DNA of 64,000 nucleotides, from the NCBI GenBank assembly GCA_008933995.1, contig WARS01000013.1, positions 16,371,806-16,435,805 of the forward strand, written 5' to 3'. This document shows, piece after piece, positions 41,352 through 53,900 of this stretch (its first letter is position 1; every line of letters starts with the position of its first letter). Position numbers and translations under genes: made by a program. The notes under the pieces are model-generated. The model worked only from the letters and a program-made list of their open reading frames with translations, searched no databases and was not told where the DNA came from. Origin of the DNA: Datnioides undecimradiatus (taxonomy: Eukaryota; Chordata; Actinopteri; Lobotiformes; Datnioididae).

Positions 41352-44300
41352 TCACCATTTCTTGTTCCGAGGCTTCAGCTCCTCGGCAGCGCTCCTCAGG
41401 AAGATATAGTTCTTTTTCTGGGGGTTGTAGTATTCATGGCCCTGAGGAATCCAGATCAGAGCACAATACTTAAACAAGATAAGCAAGGCGCATGCCAACA
41501 GTTTTCAACCATTGCAGCAAAATACAAACAACTGCTGACGACTTCCTACCTTTGACCAGTCATAACTGGAAGCATACGCAAAGATGTTGCCATTGTGGTT
41601 GAAGCAGCAAGCTGTGATAGGCTGGTCAAGCTGCTCGGATGTCTTCAACTTAGTGCGGGCGTCTTTGTCCCAGAAGCTGAAGCGCCCGTCTGAGCCCACA
41701 GTGGCCAGTGTGCCATGGACAGGATGGAAGGAGATGGCATTCACCTGTTTGGAGAACACGCATCAACATGTTGTATGACTAGGCTAGTTACTGCATCAGA
41801 GTGACTATTTATAATGATTAGACCTGTGAAATGACACACGAGGGCTGTCCAACAAGATGGTGTCACCCCATCTACTGTGAAAGCTGGTGGATATGATAAA
41901 TCCAACAGAAATAGGAGGAAATCATTGGGCTTTTCTTGCTATGACAAGTAAATTGGCTGCTGTGAATAAAATCTCTTAACACTTTGCATTGAAACGATTC
42001 CACAAACTGTTCTGACATTAATAAATAATATAAACATTTTGTTCAGACAGTTTTAGAAAATTTAGGACAACTTACAGCATAGATGTCCTGTGGAGTGGTT
42101 GTGTTTGTACCATTTGACCGGTGGCACTTAAAGGTGAAATTGTCTTTGGCACTGAAGGGGATCAGGGAACACATTCAAGTCATATTTTGAGGAATTTCTT
42201 TTAAAATATGTAAAAACCAAACAACAAACAAACATGCTTGAGGTTTGTTGGATTAAAGAAGAAATTATTCAGAAATCATTAAAAATCATTCATTTGAAAG
42301 TAAATGTGACTGCTGTAGACACTCACGGGTTTGGAGGGTTGATATAGTGGATGGCCACTCGACCCTCAATGCTCCCCAGTGCAAAGCCTGTGGGCTTGTT
42401 TTGCTTGTCCTTGAAAATGGCAACACAGCGATGCTGCAGGACCAGTGCAGAGAAGTCATTGAATCAAAAGTCATACATGGAAAAATCAAATATCTTTTGA
42501 TACACACACACACAAAATGCTTTTTGTGTGAAATAATAAATATCATATACACAGTGTTAAAAGACAAGAAGAGGAAAAATTCACCTGATGTTTGAGAGGA
42601 GAGTCGATTCTGCGAAACTCAGAGGGCTGGTTCTCCAGCTGGTACACTATCAGACCCCTCTCAGCTGTGGCTACCACAGCCATGGGGTACACCTACATAT
42701 CAAAACAGTCAGGGTGGCAAAAAAAAATCATCAACAAGGAAATCCACATGAATAATTATCTACTTAACAAGCACTTAAACGGGACTGTACTTACAACATC
42801 TGCACAGTAGCATCTCTCTGGCATCTGCAGAGACATCATGGGATTGGGAGAGCGGGTGTCCCAGAACTAAAAAGGAAAAACAGAAAAGCTGTGTTTGTCA
42901 GTGCTACATTATGGACTACCCTTTGTAAAATGGCAATCTCTAATTAGCTTTTTTAGGTGACCATTATGGTAACATTTGAGTGTGTACATACATTTTTTCT
43001 TAAAGTTTGTGGGTTGATCAGATTTTAACAAGAAAGCTGAATTTCTACTGTTCGCTTGCAGTGTTTTCTCATCTAATAAGTCTTCAGACTCATGGACATA
43101 TCACTCAAATTTGACTTTCTGGATCATATTTCATCGCCTTGTTTTTTTCCCATTAAACCCTAAACATTAAAAACTGAGTCTCTTTTCAAGCACTAAAAGA
43201 TGTAGGACATGTTGTACCTTCAATGTTTTGTCCCAGCTGCCAGTCATGACACAGCTGTAGTTTGGGGCTTTTATCCAGTGGATTGCCTTGATCGGACCAT
43301 CATGCTGTAAGGAGATATAAAGAGAGGTGTAAGATGATTCTGTTTAATAGTTATGACCACACAGTTGATCTGGTTGCTCTCATCCAACCTGTGCAATCTG
43401 CATTGCTTGATTGCTGTTGAGATCCCACATCTTGGCTGTTTTGTCACAGGAAGCAGTAAAAACTTTGCTCCCATCCTGGTGAATGAGAGAGGCACATCAT
43501 AAAGTATTACCTGGCCCGGTCCCCAACATCTGTTACAGGACTTAAATGACATCGTATAATGGGACCTACATCGCTCCAACATGCATCGAGCACTGGACCT
43601 GTGTGCATCTGTTGGGCTTTGGGGACCGTCTGTCCATTGTCCTGCACCTCCCAGCACCGTACCTGAGGTCAGATGATAAATTGCAGTGAGCAAACAAGAA
43701 ACTCGTGTAGTGCAGAAGTGCACGGTTCCCAACAATGCTTAAACATTGAATTCAAGGACATTTAAATTACTTTCCAGGCAAATTCCCTCAAATTCAAGGA
43801 CAAAGCACATCAGAGTTTGTGACACAGAGCTGAAATAATTACTGTTATAATAGTGAGTATTTCTACTATGAGAACAAACAGCCTTCACAGACAATAGTTA
43901 AAAAATGATTGACTTGAATGTGTGAACAGGTTTCACACACTTTGTCCAGCACTAAGTTAAAATAATCGAGAGGAATAAATTATAAAAACGGTCTTCAACT
44001 GTATTCAATTTGAATATTAAAGTTATCACTTATAAACTTGGATCCACTGCACCCATCTACTAGTGTACACCACTTAGGTAAGTTAATAAATAACTTACAT
44101 CGTTGGCCCAGGATCCTCCAATGAGGAAGTTCCCTGGCATGGTGGGAGGACTGAATGCCAGACAGCTGATGCTGTCATCTGGAGGTGAAGTCACTTCAAC
44201 ATCCTGTGGAAAATGTAAAGAACACACACAAAAAGGAATAAATTAAACAGAAAATGGATTACCATCTTTGCATGCAGTTAACTGAGTTACCTGGATTAGA

Positions 44301-44859
44301 CTAATGACACCGTGACATGAGTCTACATAGCAGTGTGTAAGTAAGAACCAAACTGAATTTGGTTTACGATACAGCGAGCTAAAAAATAAATTCAACCAAA
44401 AGTTCAAAAAATATGTCGTACATATACAGATATGTCATTTAACTCGATATCTAAATATGAATTTGTCATTTTAATACAAAAACTTTCAATAAAATTATGA
44501 ACAGCACAAGTCACTTTGCTAAAAACTGTTTATACCGTTGAAGCTGCCAAATGTTTAATGAAATGTCATTTTTGCAGAACGCTTACGATTACCACATTAC
44601 AAGTCTACTCCATGTCAGATCAGATTCACTGGTAATATCTGTTTATCTGTGATATAGGTGTGGAGACATTGCGGAAACAATGTAAAACAAATTGTCACCA
44701 GTCATAGTGCAGAAGCACGTATCAAAATATTATTTTTTTTGTCATTTCTCATGCGCCCCGGTGGTATACCTTCATGGGATTATGGCTGTCTGTCCCGGTG
44801 CTTCCAAAGACACTGGTCCCTCCTGTCCCAAAGCCAGTGTTTGTCCCAAATAAACTCAT
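41352..44859 (-). CDS. rae1: mRNA export factor RAE1 (Gle2 homologue)
   Basis: WD-repeat protein that binds the GLEBS motif of NUP98 at the nuclear pore for mRNA export, and BUB-type proteins in the spindle checkpoint. Coding exons (minus): 44859-44770, 44203-44099, 43662-43570, 43475-43389, 43304-43218, 42866-42795, 42692-42585, 42433-42327, 42151-42076, 41744-41550 and 41441-41352. All phases agree; 369 residues (human 368). The N-terminus [19 protein letters not shown] is FG/GTG-rich; seven-bladed propeller repeats follow with ends such as [18 protein letters not shown] and [10 protein letters not shown]; the C-terminus is [10 protein letters not shown]. The donor after the 43475-43389 exon is CAG/gttgga, weaker than the others. 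A clear acceptor (TTCTCTTATAG) lies about 40 bases upstream of the ATG, so a noncoding exon exists further right. Confidence 0.97.
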
Positions 44860-45720
44860 AGTGCATTCACGTGACTCCTGATGTGCGCCTATAAGAGAAG
44901 AAAAAAAGGTAGACTGCGTTTATGTGGCTGTTGTTTATGACTGCATCAGTATCGATAAAAGCCGCATCATTAAAACAAGCGACGTACATTAGCCGTTGCA
45001 AACAAACAAATGGCGTGAAGGTAAGCAAATACTGTGTGTGTACGCAAACAAGCAAGCAAAGTAGCTTGCGTCACACTACTACATATTCATACCTTTAACA
45101 AAACACTCAACACTATAGCATATAGCGTGTAGACACGATTAGACAATGAGAAACGTTTACTGGAGTTTTACGGTACTTTAACCAAAACAGTTGACACTTG
45201 ACGTGACGTCGCTGGGCAGCTAAATGTGATGCTAACTAGCTACAGCATTGTGTCAGTTAAAACTGCCAGCGTCTTCATACTGGATAACGTCTAAACATGT
45301 ATGAACAGATTACTGGTGTATGATATTCAAAATCTGTCTGAGCGTGTGTAGCTCTAATATAGTATTAGTGTGGGTCAAAAAATACACATAATTAAATGAT
45401 TTAACGCTGGCTAACGTTAACGCTAGCTAGGTTTTTAGACAATCCACTGTGGCCAGTCACGTTAGCAACCAGATCATGAACATTTCTGAGCAGCAACATT
45501 TCCAAACATTTTTCATCATCTGCAGTACTGTCTCATAACTACATGCATATACATACCCCAATTTTGTCAAACTACGGCTATATACAGCCTGTAGCGCTGA
45601 AAATGCCGCAGCAAAAATGTGGCGCTTGTTTTCCGTGTGTCGCAGTTTGGTGACGTATCGGCCCCGGTGACAGCGTGAAATAGAAAGAGTCAACGCGTGG
45701 GGGCAGTGCGTGACAGCAAG
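44860..45720 (-). promoter_or_regulatory. rae1: rae1 5' leader intron and promoter region
   Basis: The leader acceptor is near 44891. A plausible noncoding first exon ends at a GGG/gtatgt donor near 45558, with GC-rich DNA and TGACGT-type motifs (GGTGACGTATCGG around 45650) just upstream. The exact start is not determinable from sequence alone. Confidence 0.4.
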
Positions 45721-47977
45721 TCACTTCACTCCTCACTGGAAAGTAAGTGTGTCTGCTTTTAGATTATGTATTCCGTCTATGGTTAGCCAGGAGGAAAAGA
45801 TCGGTGCCTGGTAGTAGTCCATTCATTGTACCTAGCAATACTTCTGCCTGCTTAATACAAACAGAGTGTACAACACACAGTATCATAGAAGCTAGGTAAA
45901 AATTGCTCTTTAAATAATTACTTCTAGCTTTTCTTATAGCAGTATATAAATACTGCAGTACAAGTTTTTCATTCAAACAAAACAAAACAAATTAACTAAC
46001 TAATTAACTAACTAATGTAAAACCATAGAAGTTATATTTCAATGTGTGGAAACATTAAGGAAAGCCTACTCTGTATAATGTGTTATATTGTTATATGTTA
46101 AGTGTTTGTTATTATTGTTATATTTTGTTATGTTATTTTGTAATGTATATTTGTTATTAAAACAACATTAAAAGGTAAATAAGCAAAAGAAGATAGAGGT
46201 AATATGGCCATTATTCCAATTTATAACAATTTAAAATATTTTATTGGATGACTATGACAATTATGTCTTAAATGTAAACTTTTATATAAGATAAGACATT
46301 CCTTTACTGATTAGAATGCTACAGCAGCACAAAGACATAAATAAATGGGGGGTAAAATGATAGTTTAAAAATGTGATTACTATAATCATGTATATATGTT
46401 CACAGTATAACTTATGTACATTTTTCCAATACTTGTTTTTAATCTGCAGTCAACCAGTATGACCCAGAATGATTGTAGCTTCAGTGGGAGCTGTAAGGAA
46501 TGCTCAATATTGCACTGAGTCTATATACATTAAGCAAATGAATAGAATGTGGTGCATGAATTAAATTATGAGATGCAGTACATCCCCGCGGCTGAAAAAT
46601 GTGTGACTGTGCAGCGGCTAGCCTCTACAAAGCTGCTGCTGTCACATAGTGTAAAAACCTCCTTCAGTTCTAATGAGTGGGATGATGATGTGACTATCAG
46701 CAAAAGGACCTGTTGGCATCCATCCACTCTGCCAAAGAGTCCTTGAGCAAAATATAAATTTACAGTCTTAAATTGTTAGTGTTAAAGAAGTAGGACAATT
46801 AACAGATGCTAGCAGTGGATAGGGAGGATACTTTTGTTTTGTACAGGTTTTCGGGGATGAGCCATGAGGGACCTCTGCTTGGAAAAACGTCTTAAATGAC
46901 ACCTTAGTGTTCATTGCTCATGGAAATTTGGTTGTGTGGTTTTAACTCATTTATGGATGGTCCCCTACATAGACAGAAGGAAGGTAAAAATAGAAGTTCG
47001 ACAAACAGAAAGGCACATTTGTAAAATGCCAGTTCAGTTTGTGGCTGTGACACATTAACGCCCTTTTTTTGAGTTTTATGTGCAGGTCCAGTCACAGCCG
47101 TCCCCACACATGAGTATGTATGTATGAACTGTTCTCCAGTGCTGGTTCCTTACTTTGTCATTAATTGCCCAGCCCTATCTCCATGAACTCTCTACTGGTC
47201 ACAGCGGCGCACTTTACACACGTAGTAATTTCATTTGGGCTATTGGCATGTCTCTTCATGTGCCTGTACTGCTGCTGCTGATCACTCAAACGCTTCAGCA
47301 ATTAGGGTGGGCCTGAGTTTATTGTTTGAGTTCAAAGGTGTCTGTGTTGAAGAAGGGATTAGGGGATTTTCCCTCTTTACCTTTAGACTGATCATTTGGC
47401 ATTCTCCACGTACACAGGGTTGAGGCACAGTGACCATTCTTGAAACTATCCAGATCTGTTATGTTACATGCAAATTAGCTGGGATTTTACAATAATTACT
47501 AATGGTTCTTGAGAGAAAAAGTAAAAAGAAACCAGACAAAAGATGTGCTAATCAGATGTTTTGTCCACTTTCATCAGTGGCCCAACAAACATGTCCAAAC
47601 AAAGGACGCAATGATGGGCCACTTTGGTCTGAAAGGTCCACACCCTACCTATCTTGTTACCAAGACAGAGGAGCACGCTTCATGATAGGACGTTGATCTT
47701 CTTGTCGTTGGCTCACCCCCACACGCTCCTCCAATCTTTCCAGTCTTGGTTTATCCCACTCTGAACCCCGTCGTGCCCCTCCCCTGACACAGCGCCTCAA
47801 TAAAATCCATTCCCAACTTACCATTAAGAGGAGCGCGCTGCTGTATCACACCCAGCCAGTGCGCAACTACAGGTGATGCGTAAGTGATTGAAGATACTGT
47901 GTTTTACTCACACGGCGAGTAGGGGAACTCTTTACGCATCTTTTGACTAGTTAGAGCCGCGCGTAAACTCTGGGAAC
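45721..47977. other. Interval between divergent rae1 and bmp7
   Basis: No gene found. In human, SPO11 lies between RAE1 and BMP7; no SPO11-like exon is visible here. The left part is very AT-rich (46020-46170, repeated TGTTAT). The last 150 bases, with ACGCATC and GCGCGTAA words, are presumably the bmp7 5' UTR and promoter. Confidence 0.5.
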
Positions 47978-50900
47978 ATGGTGACAAGCGCCGTGGCGAC
48001 TTTAATGATCTTCCTGTCGTGGGATTTCTCCGTGGTGTCCGCGCAGGTCGCTTACTCTAACTTCTCCGTGGACAACGAAGTGCGCTCCAGCTTCATCCAG
48101 CGGCGGCTGCGGAGCCAAGAGCGCAGGGAGATGCAGCGGGAGATCCTCTCCATCCTGGGGCTACCGCATCGTCCGCGGCCGCACGTCCACACCAAACACA
48201 ACGCTGCCCCGATGTTCATGCTGAATCTGTACAATACCATCTCCACAGACCCAGAGCCGCCCGGGTACTCTTACTACAAGGCTGCCTTACCGACCCAGTC
48301 CTCCCCCTTGGTGACCCCGCAGGACAGCCGCTTCCTAGATGACGCGGACATGGTGATGAGCTTCGTCAATCTCGGTAGGTTCATACTCTGACTTTAAAAT
48401 CACAAATTTACATCCTAATTTTAGAAACTGCGAGTAGTGACCGACTGACGGTACGATTTCATTATATTATAATACACGTAGCATATAATGTGCAAGTGAT
48501 ACTCAGTATTGAGATTGAAATTCAGCTGGACCTGCGACTCTGATATCACTAGTATCCACCAAATATTACTACAGAGACATGTTTCACTGTACAAAAAGTA
48601 ACGTGGCCCAGCATGAGTGGTAGTTTCATCACTATTGTCTGACTGAATAAACTTAAAAACCAAGAGTGCTGCAGTTAAGTGCGTGTGTGTGAGCGCCAGT
48701 GTCTCTGACATAGTGGCTTATAGGTCACTTTATTCACTTGAAATCCAGCATTATGCATTCCGAGCTGTAAATGTTATGACAGCATGCCCGTATCCGATTT
48801 CCCTGATTCCCTTCAAAGCCTCGGGGGGAGAGGGGCTTTAGCATGGCTTTGTTTCACATGACTAGGAACTGAATGAGGCATTTCTAAACCGCTTGGTAGT
48901 GAGAAATAAGTTGACCAAGCCGCAAACTGCATCTAAACACTACACATACACTGTAATAATCTGTTATTGCAGGTGTGTGCAGTGCATTCTTGGATTTATG
49001 TGTTTATGTGTCTGTTTGTATGTTTGTTTGGAGGGGTGTAAATCACAGGGGTCAAAGGTGGGAGTCGGGGTTCATTCAGACATTATTGAATCTAAAGACA
49101 AATCCGACCTTTGTTTCCCTTGGAGATCCAACAGCGGCTCTGATATCACTATGGTGAAGCAGCAGACGGCTTGGTGCCTGTGGCTCTTATCCGGATGTCC
49201 AAAACCATGTCTTCTTTATGCCCCCTCCTCCGGCCTCAGGGCTTAGGTGTCAATGTGAAGAGCTGAAGTTTGATCATCTGAAATAGTGCATCTCTAAAAA
49301 CCTTCTACACTTCCCGTCTGTTTGCTTGTTGTTGACACTGAACTAAAGCCGTTTAATTAAAAAGACATTTAGAGTTATTTTTCAATCAGCCAATAAATGT
49401 GTAGTTAATCCAAAACATTTGGAGACTGTAAAACAAAAATCTAAAATTTTATGTCCTCAGTCGTGAACTTTTAACTGATAGTCTTAAGCTAATGAGATCG
49501 TTATGGAAAACTCTTAGCAGATTTATGTGGCTTCACATCTGAAGAGTTTGATTATAAAGAGGAAGGAGGAAAAGAAACAGGGGACACAATGAGTGTGTTC
49601 AAGTTCTCTCTCAGGCGCTCCATGGCCTCTTGTACTGATGATTGGCTAGAGTTTTTAGCCGGTACTCCCTCATTGTGCTGGAGTCGACTATCTTGGTGGT
49701 CCCAGGATGATCGCTTCAAGACCAAACTGGATTATGGTATTTCCCTCCAAAGACCACAGCTTCCAGTGTGAGGGAGAACTGCTGAAGGGCTGCCCAACCC
49801 CCCTCTAACTGTGCAAGCAGGTATATCCTGCAGGTGGACAAGGCTTAGGGAGGCATTATATTGTTAATTTAGATGAATCAGCCTCATTTTCTCAGCCTCT
49901 CCTTTTAATTATTAGAAAGTATTTCAGATCTTGTCTATTCATATTTTAATATCTGCACATACTTACACTATATGACAACTTTGAACATGCAGATACATAT
50001 ACATGGCTGCATATGTTTACTGCAGGTCGGACATCAGAATCCCCAGCATGAAGCACTCATCTCATTGTCATGCAATGTGCACAAGGCAACATTTGTAATT
50101 TCAGTTATTCAGTTATGTCTCTAAAGAAATAAACTAAATGAGTGCAGAGATCTGACCTAACAGTCTTATCAGTTGTAGCTGCTCTGCTGCTCTTGACTCT
50201 GCTACTTGTCAAATCCACTGGCTTGTTTATTGCAAAAACTTTTGCCTGGAGACGTGTACACATGCATTTAGTATTGGACCACAACACACCTGCTGAGCAG
50301 CAGGAAAAAAAGTCTTAATGACCAGAAATGTCACTGGATTTCATTAGAATAGAGAGAGTGCAAAATGTTCTTTGAACAGTTGGAGGAATGATCCTGTCGC
50401 TGAGGAACAGAAGGTGTATTGTATTTCTGAGAGCAAGCAGGAAGAAATGTGTTTGTCCTGCTAAGCTGATCTGTGAGAAACATAAGGAGATCATACTAAG
50501 AATTTCTTTTGCACCGCCAGAAAATCTCATTAACTTTCTCATTATTTATACATTCATTTGCAAAATCATGCCTTTCTTTTTAGGCTGCAGTTTGAATTGG
50601 GATTGCATTCTCCTGACACGATGCTTTAAGCCTGCTTTTGTCTTTTAAATCTTGTGCAGGTCAGTTAAAAACAGTCATCAATAAGCTGAAGTGCTTTTAT
50701 TTGATTCATAGAATATCACACCAGTTTTAGCTTATTTAGCCCAATATCATAAATCACAGTTCCTTCAGGTGTTTAACAAGTTGTACAGCATGCAACACTA
50801 CATTCAATCAATACTGTGTACAATTCAGTTGAGAATAAACTTACTTTAAACATATAAAAATAGAATAAACATCAGATGGAGCAAAAGTAAATGGATCTCT

Positions 50901-53900
50901 CTCTCTGGCTGTGCGGACATGATGTTAATGTTGTATACACGGAACAGAACAGAAGTATAGACCAGCACAAATTATATAAATCATATCATTTTTGCCATTT
51001 TTTTTTAGCACAGACATCCTGAAACCACCCATGCTGCTTTGTAAAGCAAAACAAACAAAACAAACACTTACCATAAAATTGCAATAGGTTAATGATAGCT
51101 CCGTGACTGTGTGGCCCTGTGGTGTGAGGAGTAATCTGAAGTGTTGAAATGCCTCCCAGAGGGAAGTTTGCATATCTGAGGTCTGATCTCTGCAGCTAAT
51201 GGTCCCTAACGTAAACACACCAAGTCCTTACAAGCAATTATTGCTTTCATAAAAACACCCCTCGTTCCTTTCCAGCATTTAATTGCGGTCAAACAAATGA
51301 CTCGCAGGGCTCAGAATGCACAGCTCTTAACGACGAGCGGCTTGTGTGTGTTTTTGTGCCGTTACAAATGTTTTTAAAAGACTGAGTCACTGTGTGCGCG
51401 CGCTCTCATGAAAAAAAGGTTTGTTTTTGGTGTTTTTAGTGCTGCGTGTATGGTTGTCTATGCACTGAAACAATAGTGGACCAGCAGAAGGGAACTGTGG
51501 CTGATGTCATGATGATGATGATGTCACGGTGTATGCCAGCAGGCAGGATGTGTTTAAGGTGGCTAATTGCTGCTCTGGTCTGCACACCTTCACCAGAGAC
51601 CTCCACCACTCTTTCCAAGGACAAACACATTGACTAGCGCTGTAATAACAAGACACTGGAAAGCCTCAGGAAGCTTCGGGGTCTCCCTCACCACCATTCT
51701 CCTGGAAAGTCTGAGTGCTGGAGAGGCTCAGCAGACTCGGGGTGTGTTGGAAACCCCACAATATCATCGGCTCCTGCCGCTGTACTTCATCCTCTACTGT
51801 CAAGTCTGGACTCACTGAATGGTGGTGCATGGCAAAGTGATCAGGGAGGTGCGGGTGGCACAGACTCTGGTAGTTAAGTCTCATGAATTTGTGTGTGTCT
51901 CTATACTTTATGCGAGTGTGTTTATAAAAGCACACTGGCTGCTGTGGTTTTCCGGGCAGTGCCTTAACGGGCCTTTTCTTGTGGTCAGCACATGTGTGCA
52001 ATTTAAACAGGGAGCCAAACTGAGCCCCGAGTGTGTTTTTTCCCCCCACATTGGCACGTATGGCAGTCTCGACTTAGTGATGTTTAGATCAATCACTCCC
52101 TCCTCGCATGGAAGCAGGATTTTTCCTATTTCTGACACACTGCTTCCGAGATGTGGGCAGAGTGACACACATCAGAGAGTCGTTTGATTCAGCTACAGTT
52201 TTGACAGATATGCTACCGCAGACTGGTTTGCCATTTGATTATACTCTTTTTCTCACATATGCAAACTTTCCCTTTGGGGTTCAGTGGTGTGTGTGCGTCA
52301 GCTGTTGCAGACAACAATAAATCATTTAATCTGATTCACCTCTATCCTCCTCTCTCTGTGTTTCTTCTCGATAGTTGACCAGGATCAGGATCTTCTCTTA
52401 CAGCAGCAGGGACGAGAATTTCGATTTGACCTCTCACGGATTCCAGAGGGAGAAGCCGTCACAGCAGCAGAGTTTAGGGTATATAAAGATTTCATCCAGG
52501 AACGCCACGCGAATGAAACCTTCAGAATCAGTGTGTTCCAGGTCCTGCAGGAGCCTCCAAACAGGTACAGATTATTTATTTGGATTTTACTGGGTACCTG
52601 GGATTTTGATTTGTCCTGTGACATATCATATCAGGATCAGAGAGAAGTTTGACAGGAAAAGTCAGGGAATTACTAAAGTGATCACACCTAATCCTGCTGC
52701 TGACGTCTGCACCAAGTTTCATGACAGTCCATTCAATAGTTTTTATGATATTCGAGTAAAAAAAAGAAAAAGTCAAACATCTGGTTGCAAACAACCAAGG
52801 TCATTAGACTCCATTGTCTGACCACATTATATGTCTGTATAAAACGCTGTCCAATAGTTGTGGCGATATTTCAGTCTGTGGTGAGCCGACCAACATAGCT
52901 GAAAATTCAACAGCAATGTGACTTTTCAGAAACAGGGACACTTTTACTCTTGCTTATCCCCAAAACACGCAGTAGAAACGAGTTCAGCCAAGTTGCTGGG
53001 GAATAATAAAATATTATTTTTCATTAATGAGAGCAATGGTAATGAAATTCTGCTGTTTTGGGGCAAATATCATACAGACATATATTTCAAAAATTTTTCA
53101 AACAATGTTCACTGTAACTGTTTTCAATACTACATATGATTATCCTCTTAGGTCGGGGACACAGTATGAGCAGTGTGGTTGAGTTTGTACAAACAGGCTA
53201 CCGTGTGTGTTTTCTGGTGAAACCCAGTCGTTAGGCTGCTCTGTGTGCGTACTGGTTGGCCTGTTCTGGCCGTGTCTGTCGACATTTCCCCGCAGGTTAT
53301 TTCTGCTGATGTTAGTGTCAGCACGAGTGCTGTTTACACAGACATTAGTGTCAATTACAGAAACACAGCGGTTCTCTCCAGAGCAAGTTTACTCTCACAC
53401 AGTCAGAACAAGACCGTCCCCAGGAGACCTGCATTTATAACACGCAGCTCCAACCACAAATAACACTCTCAACCCTCAAGACGTCAGTTTACTCTCTTTC
53501 TTTCACACAGATGGTTATTCCTCTGTGCTTCTGTCTCACTGTCTGACTGACTGTCAGCTGCTGTGTTAGATTAACACTGTTTCCTTGTTTCAAACCCTTT
53601 CTAAAATTAGATAATTAAAAAAGACCCCGTCTTCTCCACAAATCAAAGTTGTACCACCCCCACGATAAACTGTCTGCTCCATGAACCTGTGTGAGTCTGC
53701 CTGCCAGGGAGACAGCAGGAGGAATCAGGTGCAGGCAGCAGATTTAAGTCTTTTATCGGTGACGGTGGCAACACCATTGTCATTCACAGACATACACAAA
53801 GGCCACTCCACACAGACGAGCAGGCGGCAGGGCTAAAGGCAGACGTCTGCCTGGAGGGTCTGAAACTCACTCTGTAAACAAAGCTATTGTCTGGGAAATC

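Noticed and set aside
52375-52821. Read-through frame of bmp7 exon 2 in a shifted phase
   Set aside because: The real bmp7 frame is set by exon 1 and ends at the donor after 52564; the longer frame is chance reading into the intron and repeat.
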